Shown here in pieces: positions 1 to 6,863 of a DNA stretch of 9,214 nucleotides. The notes beneath the pieces are model-generated. The model saw only the letters and a program-made list of their open reading frames with translations. It did not search any database and was not told the DNA's origin. The translations under genes were made by a program, and so were the position numbers. Every line of letters starts with the position of its first letter. Position 1 is the stretch's first letter. The DNA lies in contig QYQC01000006.1 in assembly GCA_007280315.1 (NCBI GenBank), positions 1-9,214 of the forward strand, read 5' to 3'. The stretch comes from Betaproteobacteria bacterium (lineage in GTDB: Bacteria; Pseudomonadota; Gammaproteobacteria; Burkholderiales; SG8-39).

Positions 1-61
1 CGTGGCCTTCGCGTCATTTGCAGTTGCAGATACCCCGGCGCCTCCGATGCGAGCTGACTCC

Positions 62-2917
62 ATGCTGAAACAATTTCTCGAAAATTCCCATCTGTTCGGC
101 GGAAACGCGCCGTACATCGAGGATCTGTACGAGTCCTACCTTGACAATCCGGGTTCGGTGCCGTCGCAGTGGCGCGACTATTTCGACCGGATGCAGCTGG
201 TGGCGAGTCCTGGGAAGGGCGCCGAGGACAGGGACGTCGCGCATGCGCCCATCGTCGAATCCTTCGCCATGCGCGCCAAGCAGGGTACGCTGCGCCCGAG
301 CGCCACGCAGACCGACCTGACCGTTGCGCGCAAGCAGGTCTATGTGCAGTTGTTGATCGCCGCCTATCGCGTGCTGGGTTCGCGCTGGGCGCAACTCGAT
401 CCGCTCAAGCGCCAGGAGCGGCCGCAGATTCCGGAACTGGAGCCGACGTTCTACGATCTGACGGAAACCGACATGGACACGCAGTTCGATGCGACCAGCC
501 TGTACTTTGGCCAGGAACGCATGACCCTGCGTGAAATCATCAAGGGCCTGCGCGAAACTTACTGCAGCACGGTCGGAATCGAATACATGTACATCAGCGA
601 CCCGGCGCAAAAGCGCTGGCTGCAGCAGCGCTTCGAGTCGATTCGTTCGATGCCGACATTTTCGGCCGACACCAAGAAGCACATCCTCGACCGGCTTACC
701 GCGGCCGAGACCCTGGAAAAATATCTGCATACCCGTTACGTCGGGCAAAAACGCTTTTCCCTTGAAGGCGGGGAAAGCGTCATTCCCTGCGTGGACGAAC
801 TGATCCAGCGCTGCGGCAGCCAGGGCGTCCAGGAGATCGTCATCGGCATGGCGCACCGCGGCCGGCTCAATGTCCTGGTGAACGTGCTGGGCAAGATGCC
901 GAAGGACCTGTTTGCGGAGTTCGAAGGCATTCATGCCGACGATCTGCATTCAGGAGACGTCAAATATCACAAGGGGTTTTCGTCCGACGTGTCCACGCCG
1001 GGTGGGCCGGTGCATCTGTCCCTGGCGTTCAATCCGTCGCACCTGGAAATCGCCAATCCGGTGGTGGAAGGCTCGGTGCGCGCCCGCCAGCGCCGACGCG
1101 CCGACAAGGACGGGACCCAGGTCATGTCCATTCTGCTGCATGGCGATGCCGCCTTTGCCGGCCAGGGCGTGGTGATGGAGACGCTCAACCTTTCGAACAC
1201 CCGGGGCTACGGCACCGGCGGCACGGTGCACGTCGTGGTCAACAATCAGATCGGATTTACCACCTCCGATCCGCGCGACTCGCGCTCTACGCTGTACTGC
1301 ACCGACGTCGCGAAAATGGTCGAGGCACCGATCTTCCATGTCAACGGAGACGACCCGGAGGCGGTGGTGCTGGTGACCCAGTTGGCGCTTGACTATCGCA
1401 TGGAGTTCCACCGCGACGTCGTCGTGGACATCGTGTGTTTTCGCAAACTTGGCCACAACGAACAGGACACACCCTCGGTGACCCAGCCGCTGATGTACAA
1501 GCGAATAGCGGCGCATGCGGGAACACGCAAGCTCTACGCCGACAAACTGACGGCGCAGAGTGTGATCGCGGCCGCGGAGGCCGATGACCTGATCAAGAGC
1601 ATGCGTACCGCGCTCGATGCCGGGCAGCATACGGCCGATCCCGTGATCTCCAATTTCAAGAGCCAGTACTCTGTCGACTGGGTGCCGTTCCTGAACCGCA
1701 AATGGACCGATGCCGCGGATACCGCGGTGCCGCAGGCTGAGCTGCAGCGCATGGCGCAGCGCATAACCAGTATCCCCGACGATTTCAAGCTGCATCCACT
1801 GGTGGAGAAGGTGGTCGCCGACCGCAGGGCCATGGGCGAGGGACGCCTGCCCGTCGATTGGGGCATGGCCGAGCACTTCGCCTACGCTTCGCTGGTAGCG
1901 AGCGGCTATGCGGTGCGTCTTTCCGGCCAGGATTCCGGCCGCGGTACCTTCGTCCACCGTCACGCGGTGCTGCACGACCAGAACCGGGAAAAATGGGACT
2001 CGGGCACGTTCATTCCGCTGCAATTCATCACCGACAAGCAGGCGCCGTTCACCGTGATCGACTCGGTGCTGTCGGAGGAGGCAGTGCTTGGATTCGAGTA
2101 CGGATATGCCACGGCAGAGCCGAACGAGCTTGTAATCTGGGAGGCGCAGTTCGGCGATTTCGCCAATGGCGCCCAGGTGGTCATCGATCAGTTCATTTCG
2201 TCGGGCGAAACCAAATGGAACCGGGTGTGCGGGCTGGTGATGATGCTGCCGCACGGTTTTGAAGGGCAGGGGCCGGAGCACTCCTCGGCGCGGCTGGAGC
2301 GATACCTGCAGCTATGCGCGGAGCACAATATGCAGGTGGTGGTGCCCTCGAACGCCGCGCAAATGTTCCATCTGCTGCGGCGGCAGATGATACGGCTGTT
2401 CAGAAAACCGCTGATTATCATGACGCCCAAGTCGTTGCTGCGAAATAAAGAGGCGATGTCGCCGTTGTCCGAATTCGCCAATGGCCAGTTTCACACCGTC
2501 ATCGGCGAAGTCGAGCAAATTGATCCGGAGTCGGTGAAGCGCATCATCTGCTGTAGTGGCAAGGTGTATTACGATCTGGTCGCGGCGCGGCGCGAGCGCG
2601 ACATCAAGGGTACGGCCGTTATCCGCATCGAGCAGTTGTATCCGTTTCCGCACAAGGCTTTCGTGGCGGAAATGAAGCGTTACCCGAACGCGACCCAGGT
2701 CGTCTGGTGCCAGGAAGAGCCGCAGAACCAGGGCGCGTGGTACCAGACGCGGCACTATTTTGTGGAGAACATGCGCGACGACCAGAAGCTGCTGTACGCA
2801 GGCCGGCCGTCCTCGGCTTCGCCCGCGGTCGGCTACTACGCCAAGCACCAGGAGCAGCAGAAGACGCTGGTCGCCGCCGCATTCGGAAAATTCAAGGCGT
2901 CGGCACCGTCGAAGTAG
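62..2917 (+). CDS. sucA: 2-oxoglutarate dehydrogenase E1 component (thiamine diphosphate-dependent)
   Basis: E1 of the cytoplasmic 2-oxoglutarate dehydrogenase complex. It decarboxylates 2-oxoglutarate on thiamine diphosphate and passes the succinyl group to the lipoyl arm of E2 (TCA cycle). From the ATG at 62 the product is 951 aa, close to E. coli SucA (933). Visible parts, numbered from that start: the short N-terminal E1 segment LFGGNAPYIEDLYESYLDNP near residues 11-30; GMAHRGRLNVLVNVLGK with His265; KYH with His303; HGDAAFAGQG from His360, followed by NNQIGFTT at 394-401 (ThDP/Mg site); and GPEHSSARLERYLQL with His740. The three histidines correspond to E. coli His260, His298 and His729. 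The frame stays open to base 2, with a GTG at 2 and an ATG at 47. I prefer 62 because homology begins there and a weak GAG (51-53) lies 8 bases upstream. The family call is near certain; the exact start is less so. Confidence 0.97.
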   Translation: MLKQFLENSHLFGGNAPYIEDLYESYLDNPGSVPSQWRDYFDRMQLVASPGKGAEDRDVAHAPIVESFAMRAKQGTLRPSATQTDLTVARKQVYVQLLIAAYRVLGSRWAQLDPLKRQERPQIPELEPTFYDLTETDMDTQFDATSLYFGQERMTLREIIKGLRETYCSTVGIEYMYISDPAQKRWLQQRFESIRSMPTFSADTKKHILDRLTAAETLEKYLHTRYVGQKRFSLEGGESVIPCVDELIQRCGSQGVQEIVIGMAHRGRLNVLVNVLGKMPKDLFAEFEGIHADDLHSGDVKYHKGFSSDVSTPGGPVHLSLAFNPSHLEIANPVVEGSVRARQRRRADKDGTQVMSILLHGDAAFAGQGVVMETLNLSNTRGYGTGGTVHVVVNNQIGFTTSDPRDSRSTLYCTDVAKMVEAPIFHVNGDDPEAVVLVTQLALDYRMEFHRDVVVDIVCFRKLGHNEQDTPSVTQPLMYKRIAAHAGTRKLYADKLTAQSVIAAAEADDLIKSMRTALDAGQHTADPVISNFKSQYSVDWVPFLNRKWTDAADTAVPQAELQRMAQRITSIPDDFKLHPLVEKVVADRRAMGEGRLPVDWGMAEHFAYASLVASGYAVRLSGQDSGRGTFVHRHAVLHDQNREKWDSGTFIPLQFITDKQAPFTVIDSVLSEEAVLGFEYGYATAEPNELVIWEAQFGDFANGAQVVIDQFISSGETKWNRVCGLVMMLPHGFEGQGPEHSSARLERYLQLCAEHNMQVVVPSNAAQMFHLLRRQMIRLFRKPLIIMTPKSLLRNKEAMSPLSEFANGQFHTVIGEVEQIDPESVKRIICCSGKVYYDLVAARRERDIKGTAVIRIEQLYPFPHKAFVAEMKRYPNATQVVWCQEEPQNQGAWYQTRHYFVENMRDDQKLLYAGRPSSASPAVGYYAKHQEQQKTLVAAAFGKFKASAPSK

Positions 2918-2944
2918 CGGCATCGCTGTGACCGGCAGCCTTAG

Positions 2945-2962
2945 GTAGTATCTGTAGTATCT
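2945..2962 (+). repeat. Perfect tandem 9-bp repeat, two copies
   Basis: GTAGTATCT occurs twice back to back (2945-2953 and 2954-2962) just after the end of sucA. The second copy runs into the left arm of the inverted repeat that starts at 2961. Two copies are too few to call a functional array. It may be a replication-slippage duplication or a pair of helically adjacent (9-bp) protein contacts. Confidence 0.7.
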
Positions 2963-2998
2963 TGATCGCAGATGCCGATGCCGGCATCGGACGATAAG
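2961..2998 (+). repeat. Extended imperfect inverted repeat with a 16-bp perfect palindrome core
   Basis: The core CCGATGCCGGCATCGG (2975-2990) is identical to its reverse complement. Outside it, CTTGATCG (2961-2968) pairs with CGATAAG (2992-2998) if G2964 is bulged, giving seven further pairs. An asymmetric internal loop (2969-2974 against A2991) separates the two stems. In RNA this would be a two-tier stem-loop. Only a three-T stretch (3000-3002) follows, so it is a poor intrinsic terminator. An RNA processing or stability element, or an operator for a dimeric regulator, fits as well. Confidence 0.6.
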
Positions 2999-3010
2999 CT
3001 TTAAGACCGG

Positions 3011-3033
3011 GCGCGAAACGCGCACAGGTTTTT
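3011..3033 (+). terminator. Weak terminator-like hairpin before sucB
   Basis: GCGCG (3011-3015) and CGCGC (3019-3023) form a 5-bp all-GC stem around AAA. TTTTT follows at 3029-3033 after five non-T bases. The stem is short and the T-run is displaced, so full termination is doubtful. Partial attenuation between sucA and sucB is possible. Confidence 0.25.
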
Positions 3034-3089
3034 GCAGCACGCAGCCATAGGGATACCCGACGGTCGCGAAAAAACTGAACGGAGCAGTC

Positions 3090-4340
3090 ATGTTAGTCGA
3101 AGTCAAAGTACCGCAGCTGTCCGAGTCGGTAGCGGAAGCGACGCTGCTCAGCTGGCACAAGAAGGTCGGCGACGCCGTTATTCGCGACGAAAACCTGATC
3201 GATGTAGAGACCGACAAGGTGGTGCTGGAACTCCCGGCCCCCGCCGGCGGGGTCATCACCCGGATCGTCAAGGTCGACGGGGATACCGTCGTAGCGGGCG
3301 AGGTCATCGCCGTCATCGACACTGCGGCGGACTCTGCGGCAGCCGTGGCCAAGGCCGCCGAACGGCCTGCGGCTCCTGTGGTGCAGGCGGCGCAACAGCT
3401 AACCGATCAGAGCAATCTGATGCCGGCGGCGCGCAAAATGGTCGAGGACAACAAGCTCGATCCACTATCCATAGCAGGAAGCGGCCGCGATGGCCGCGTA
3501 ACCAAGGCCGATGTCGTCGCCCATATGGAAGGCGGCGCCGCCGCAAAGCCGGCATCCCTGCCGGCTGCAATTCCACCGGCTGCGGCTGGCAGGCTGCCGC
3601 AGGTGCCGGCGCCGATGAACGTCGACCAGTTGCTGGCCGATCGGCCGCAACAACGCGTCCCGATGTCGCGCCTGCGCGCGCGTGTGGCGGAACGGCTGCT
3701 GCAGTCACAGTCGAGCGCAGCCATTCTGACCACGTTTAACGAAGTAAACATGCAGCCGGTGATGGACCTGCGCAGCAAACACAAGGACAAGTTCGAAAGA
3801 GAGCACGGCGTGAAGCTCGGCTTCATGTCTTTCTTTGTCAAGGCGGCGGTGTACGCGCTGAAAAAATATCCGATCGTGAACGCTTCGGTGGATGGCAATG
3901 AAATCGTCTATCACGGCTATTTCGATATCGGCGTCGCCGTCGGCAGCCCGCGCGGGCTGGTGGTGCCGGTGCTGCGCGATGCGGACCAGATGAATTTCGC
4001 GCAGATCGAGAAGACCATCGCCGATCTGGGAAAACGCGCCGGAGAAGGAAAACTGACCATGGAGGAGCTGACCGGCGGCACGTTTTCGATCTCTAACGGC
4101 GGCGTATTCGGCTCGATGCTGTCAACGCCCATCATCAATCCGCCGCAGTCCGCCATCCTCGGCATTCACGCCACCAAGGAGCGGGCGGTGGTGGAGAACG
4201 GGCAGATCGTGATCCGGCCGATGAATTATTTCGCGCTGTCCTACGATCATCGCATTATCGACGGTCGCGAGGCGGTGCTGGCGCTGGTGGCGATGAAGGA
4301 CGCGCTGGAAGATCCGATGCGCCTGCTGCTGGAACTCTAA
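3090..4340 (+). CDS. sucB: Dihydrolipoyllysine succinyltransferase, E2 of 2-oxoglutarate dehydrogenase
   Basis: E2 core of the 2-oxoglutarate dehydrogenase complex (also odhB). Its lipoyl arm accepts the succinyl group from E1 and transfers it to CoA, and the arm is then re-oxidised by E3. The product is 416 aa, normal for the family with one lipoyl domain. Domains: lipoyl domain about 1-78 with DVETDKVVLE and lipoylated Lys43; Ala-rich linker; peripheral-subunit-binding domain about 109-146 (MPAARKMVEDNKLDPLSIAG, then GRDGRVTKADV); a second Ala/Pro-rich linker about 150-180; catalytic acyltransferase domain from about 187 (RVPMSRLRARVAERL) to the end. The catalytic motif SYDHRIIDGRE carries His387 and Asp391. 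The start is supported by GGAG 5 bases upstream and by homology from residue 2. The neighbours sucA and lpdA complete the complex and favour SucB over the pyruvate dehydrogenase E2. Confidence 0.97.
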   Translation: MLVEVKVPQLSESVAEATLLSWHKKVGDAVIRDENLIDVETDKVVLELPAPAGGVITRIVKVDGDTVVAGEVIAVIDTAADSAAAVAKAAERPAAPVVQAAQQLTDQSNLMPAARKMVEDNKLDPLSIAGSGRDGRVTKADVVAHMEGGAAAKPASLPAAIPPAAAGRLPQVPAPMNVDQLLADRPQQRVPMSRLRARVAERLLQSQSSAAILTTFNEVNMQPVMDLRSKHKDKFEREHGVKLGFMSFFVKAAVYALKKYPIVNASVDGNEIVYHGYFDIGVAVGSPRGLVVPVLRDADQMNFAQIEKTIADLGKRAGEGKLTMEELTGGTFSISNGGVFGSMLSTPIINPPQSAILGIHATKERAVVENGQIVIRPMNYFALSYDHRIIDGREAVLALVAMKDALEDPMRLLLEL

Positions 4341-4358
4341 CCGGACGACGCCCTGATC

Positions 4359-5786
4359 ATGCTGAAATCGTTTGAAGTCGTAGTCATCGGCGCAGGGCCG
4401 GCCGGCTATGTTGCAGCGATACGCTGCGCCCAGCTTGGCTTTTCTACCGCCGTGATCGACGAATGGATAAACGAAAAGGGCGAAGCCAGACTCGGCGGCA
4501 CCTGCCTCAATGTAGGCTGTATTCCGTCCAAGGCATTGCTCGAATCCTCGGAAAACTATGAACGCGTCGCTTTCAAGTTCGGCAATCACGGTATTTCGGT
4601 TACCGGGGCAAAAATCGATGTCGCCAAAATGCAGGCGCGCAAGGATAAAATCGTCTCCCAGCTCACAGGTGGCATCGAGATGTTGTTCAAGAAGAACAAA
4701 ATCACCTGGCTCAAAGGGCACGGCAAATTCTCGGGCGGGGGCGAGAAGTACCAGATCGAAGTCGCCGGTGGCGGATCGTCGGAAATCGTGGAAGCCAACC
4801 ACGTCATCATTGCCACCGGCTCAACTGCGCGCCACCTGCGCGGGATCGAGGTGGACAATGAAACCATCTGCGACAACATCGGGGCGCTCGCATTCAACGC
4901 CGTACCGGAAACGCTGGGCGTCATCGGCGCAGGCGTGATCGGGTTGGAACTGGGAAGCGTATGGCGGCGCCTGGGGGCGAGAGTCACGGTGCTGGAGGCA
5001 TTGCCCGGATTTCTCGCGACTGCAGATGACGCGGTGGCGAAGGAAGCATGGAAGGTGTTCGTCAAGGAGCAGGGCCTGGAAATCAAGCTCGGGGTGAAGA
5101 TCGGCAAGGTGAGCCGGGGCAAGCGCGGCGTGACAGTGGAATACGAGACCAGCGAGGGGCGGCAGGCACTGGATTGCGGCAAACTGGTGGTTTCGGTCGG
5201 ACGCGTGCCCAATACGCGCGATCTTGGCGCGGCGACGGTCGGACTGAAAATCGACGAGCGCGGCCTGATCGAGGTGGACGAGCATTGCCGCACCAGCCTG
5301 CCTCACGTCTACGCGGTCGGCGATGTGGTGCGCGGACCGATGCTGGCGCACAAGGGCATGGACGAAGGCGTGATGGTGGCCGAGCGCATCGCCGGCCAGG
5401 CCGGCCAGGTCAATCTGGCTACCGTGCCCTGGGTGATCTATACGGCGCCTGAAATCGCCTGGGTCGGCAAGACCGAGCAGCAACTGAAGACCGATGGCGT
5501 AGCCTATCGCGCCGGTCAGGTTTCGTTCTCGCACAACGGCCGCGCCATGGGCCAGGATGAAACCGCCGGCTTTGTGAAAATTCTTGCCGAAGCCAAGACC
5601 GATCGCGTCCTTGGCATTCATATTATCGGGGCGCACGCTTCGGAGATGATCGCAGAAGCGGTGATGGCGATGGAGTTCGGCGCGTGCTCTGAAGATATCG
5701 CGCGCATCTGCCATGCGCATCCGTCGTTGTCGGAAGTGGTGCACGAGGCCGCGCTGGCAGTGGATAAGCGCGCGCTGCACGCTTAG
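4359..5786 (+). CDS. lpdA: Dihydrolipoyl dehydrogenase, E3 component
   Basis: FAD-dependent E3 that re-oxidises the dihydrolipoyl arm of SucB and reduces NAD+. The product is 475 aa, typical length. Visible motifs: FAD-binding GAGPAG at 11-16; the redox disulfide GGTCLNVGCIPSK with Cys50 and Cys55; NAD-binding GVIGAGVIGLELGS from 187; the second FAD contact YAVGD at 318-322; and the C-terminal interface pair HAHPSLSE with His454 and Glu459, matching E. coli His444/Glu449. It starts 18 bases after the sucB stop. The upstream GGAC is a poor ribosome binding site at long spacing, so translation may depend on coupling to sucB. Position directly behind sucB indicates service to the 2-oxoglutarate complex, although one E3 can serve several complexes. 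A tandem 9-bp duplication (5391-5408) encodes AGQAGQ in a surface-loop region. Confidence 0.97.
   Translation: MLKSFEVVVIGAGPAGYVAAIRCAQLGFSTAVIDEWINEKGEARLGGTCLNVGCIPSKALLESSENYERVAFKFGNHGISVTGAKIDVAKMQARKDKIVSQLTGGIEMLFKKNKITWLKGHGKFSGGGEKYQIEVAGGGSSEIVEANHVIIATGSTARHLRGIEVDNETICDNIGALAFNAVPETLGVIGAGVIGLELGSVWRRLGARVTVLEALPGFLATADDAVAKEAWKVFVKEQGLEIKLGVKIGKVSRGKRGVTVEYETSEGRQALDCGKLVVSVGRVPNTRDLGAATVGLKIDERGLIEVDEHCRTSLPHVYAVGDVVRGPMLAHKGMDEGVMVAERIAGQAGQVNLATVPWVIYTAPEIAWVGKTEQQLKTDGVAYRAGQVSFSHNGRAMGQDETAGFVKILAEAKTDRVLGIHIIGAHASEMIAEAVMAMEFGACSEDIARICHAHPSLSEVVHEAALAVDKRALHA
5391..5408 (+). repeat. In-frame tandem 9-bp duplication inside lpdA
   Basis: GCCGGCCAG is repeated twice without a gap and encodes Ala-Gly-Gln twice, just before the conserved TVPWVIYTAPEIAWVGKTE segment. 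It preserves the reading frame and sits in a region where E3 proteins vary in length, so it is probably a neutral slippage product. Confidence 0.6.
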
Positions 5787-5824
5787 AGGCTGGATACTGG
5801 TTTCGTAAAGACAAAGGACCGGAA

Positions 5825-6817
5825 ATGGAAAAATTCAAGGCCTATCGCATCAATGAAGTGGAGAAAAAGATCGTCGCCGGATTCGTCGACATGGGGCGCG
5901 AAGATTTCGACCCGGGGGAAGTGGTGATCCGGGTCGCTTATTCCGGTGTGAATTACAAGGACGCGCTCGCCGCCACCGGCGCGGGCAAGATCATCCGCCG
6001 CTTTCCCTGCGTCGGCGGAATCGACCTCTCGGGCACGGTGGTCGAGTCGGGCGACGCACGCTTCGTTAAAGGCGATGCGGTTATCGCCACCAGCTACGAC
6101 ATCGGCGTGGCGCACCACGGCGGTTACGCTGAATACGCGCGCGTGCCGGCTGACTGGGTGGTGCCGATGCCGCGCGGTCTGAACCTGTTCGAATCCATGG
6201 CGCTCGGCACTGCGGGCTATACGGCGGCGCTGGGCGTGGTACGCATGGAAGCCAACGGCCTTGCGCCGGCCAACGGGCCGGTGATTGTTTCCGGCGCCAG
6301 CGGCGGCGTGGGCTCGATCGCGGTCGATATTCTCGCCGGCCTGGGTTACCAGGTGACGGCACTTACCGGCAAGGAAAGCGAAACCGATTATCTCAAGGGC
6401 CTGGGCGCGAAGGAGGTGAAGCTGCGCCAAAGCCTGGATCTGGCCAAGATCCGGCCCCTGGACAAGCCGTTATGGGCGGGTGCCGTGGATAACCTCGGGG
6501 GCGAGGTGCTGGCCTGGATCGCAAGCACCATGGCCCAGGGCGGCACCATCGCCAGCATCGGCCTCGCGGCGAGTCCGACGCTCAACACGACGGTACTGCC
6601 CTTTATCCTGCGCGGTGCCAGCCTGCTCGGCATCGATTCCGGTTATACGCCCATGCCGTTGCGGCGGCAGGTATGGCAGCGCCTGGCCACGGACATGAAG
6701 CCCGGGCACCTTGCCGGGATGACGCGCACTATCGCGTTTGATCAGTTGCCAGGCGTATTCGATGATTTCATCAAGGGCAAGGCGAAGGGACGCGTAGTGG
6801 TGGATCTGTCGGCATAA
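5825..6817 (+). CDS. acuI: Acrylyl-CoA reductase (NADPH), YhdH/AcuI-type quinone oxidoreductase
   Basis: Zinc-independent medium-chain reductase of the YhdH/AcuI family. Family members reduce acryloyl-CoA to propionyl-CoA with NADPH, clearing a toxic electrophile. The product is 330 aa against 324 in E. coli YhdH, and resemblance runs along the whole length: NYKDALA at 43-49, GKIIRRFP, GGIDLSGTV, the nucleotide-binding SGASGGVGS at 156-164, YLKGLGA, KPLWAGAVDN, and LPFILRGASLLGIDS. No zinc-ligand cysteine set is visible. The start is supported by AAGGA (5814-5818) 6 bases before the ATG. It lies 38 bases after lpdA and 46 before prpE. The pairing with a propionate/acrylate-activating ligase strengthens the AcuI reading over a generic quinone oxidoreductase. 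Substrate is inferred from the family. Confidence 0.9.
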   Translation: MEKFKAYRINEVEKKIVAGFVDMGREDFDPGEVVIRVAYSGVNYKDALAATGAGKIIRRFPCVGGIDLSGTVVESGDARFVKGDAVIATSYDIGVAHHGGYAEYARVPADWVVPMPRGLNLFESMALGTAGYTAALGVVRMEANGLAPANGPVIVSGASGGVGSIAVDILAGLGYQVTALTGKESETDYLKGLGAKEVKLRQSLDLAKIRPLDKPLWAGAVDNLGGEVLAWIASTMAQGGTIASIGLAASPTLNTTVLPFILRGASLLGIDSGYTPMPLRRQVWQRLATDMKPGHLAGMTRTIAFDQLPGVFDDFIKGKAKGRVVVDLSA

Positions 6818-6852
6818 CCGGCTGGCCAAGCATCGAGGCGGCAGCAGAACCA

Positions 6853-6857
6853 AGGAG
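6853..6857 (+). promoter_or_regulatory. Strong ribosome binding site of prpE
   Basis: AGGAG lies 6 bases before the ATG at 6864. A second AAGGAG (6858-6863) directly abuts the start codon and is too close to act by itself. This is the best Shine-Dalgarno match among the five downstream genes, suggesting efficient and independent translation of the ligase. Confidence 0.75.
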
Positions 6858-6863
6858 AAGGAG

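Larger units (their letters stand above)
2918..3089 (+). other. sucA-sucB intergenic region with repeat and hairpins
   Basis: This is the longest non-coding stretch in the window (172 bases) and interrupts an otherwise tight gene set. I see no small gene and no convincing sigma-70 promoter: no -35/-10 pair with correct spacing was found. It holds a tandem 9-mer (2945-2962), an extended inverted repeat (2961-2998), a GC hairpin followed by five Ts (3011-3033), and the sucB ribosome binding site GGAG (3081-3084, 5 bases before ATG). It may set the relative expression of E1 against E2/E3, but that is inference. Confidence 0.6.

Noticed and set aside
14..949. Long antisense open frames opposite sucA, also 950-2281 and 2312-3352
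   Set aside because: They are rich in Arg, His and Leu with no recognisable domain, as expected from the complement of high-GC coding DNA, and they overlap a clearly conserved gene.
3032..3060. Possible sigma-70 promoter for sucB (TTGCAG near 3032)
   Set aside because: No -10 hexamer resembling TATAAT lies 16-18 bases downstream, and the closest AT-rich bases have wrong spacing.
3239..3252. Perfect 14-bp palindrome CCCCGCCGGCGGGG inside sucB
   Set aside because: It codes the conserved Pro-Ala-Pro-Ala-Gly-Gly turn of the lipoyl domain. GC-rich codons for these residues easily give such symmetry, and no T-run follows.
3535..3620. Repetitive GC-rich stretch with GCCGGC hairpins
   Set aside because: It encodes the Ala/Pro-rich interdomain linker of SucB, which is low-complexity by nature.
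5787..5824. Possible transcription terminator after lpdA
   Set aside because: The 38-base gap has no stem and no T-run. It contains only a good ribosome binding site for acuI.
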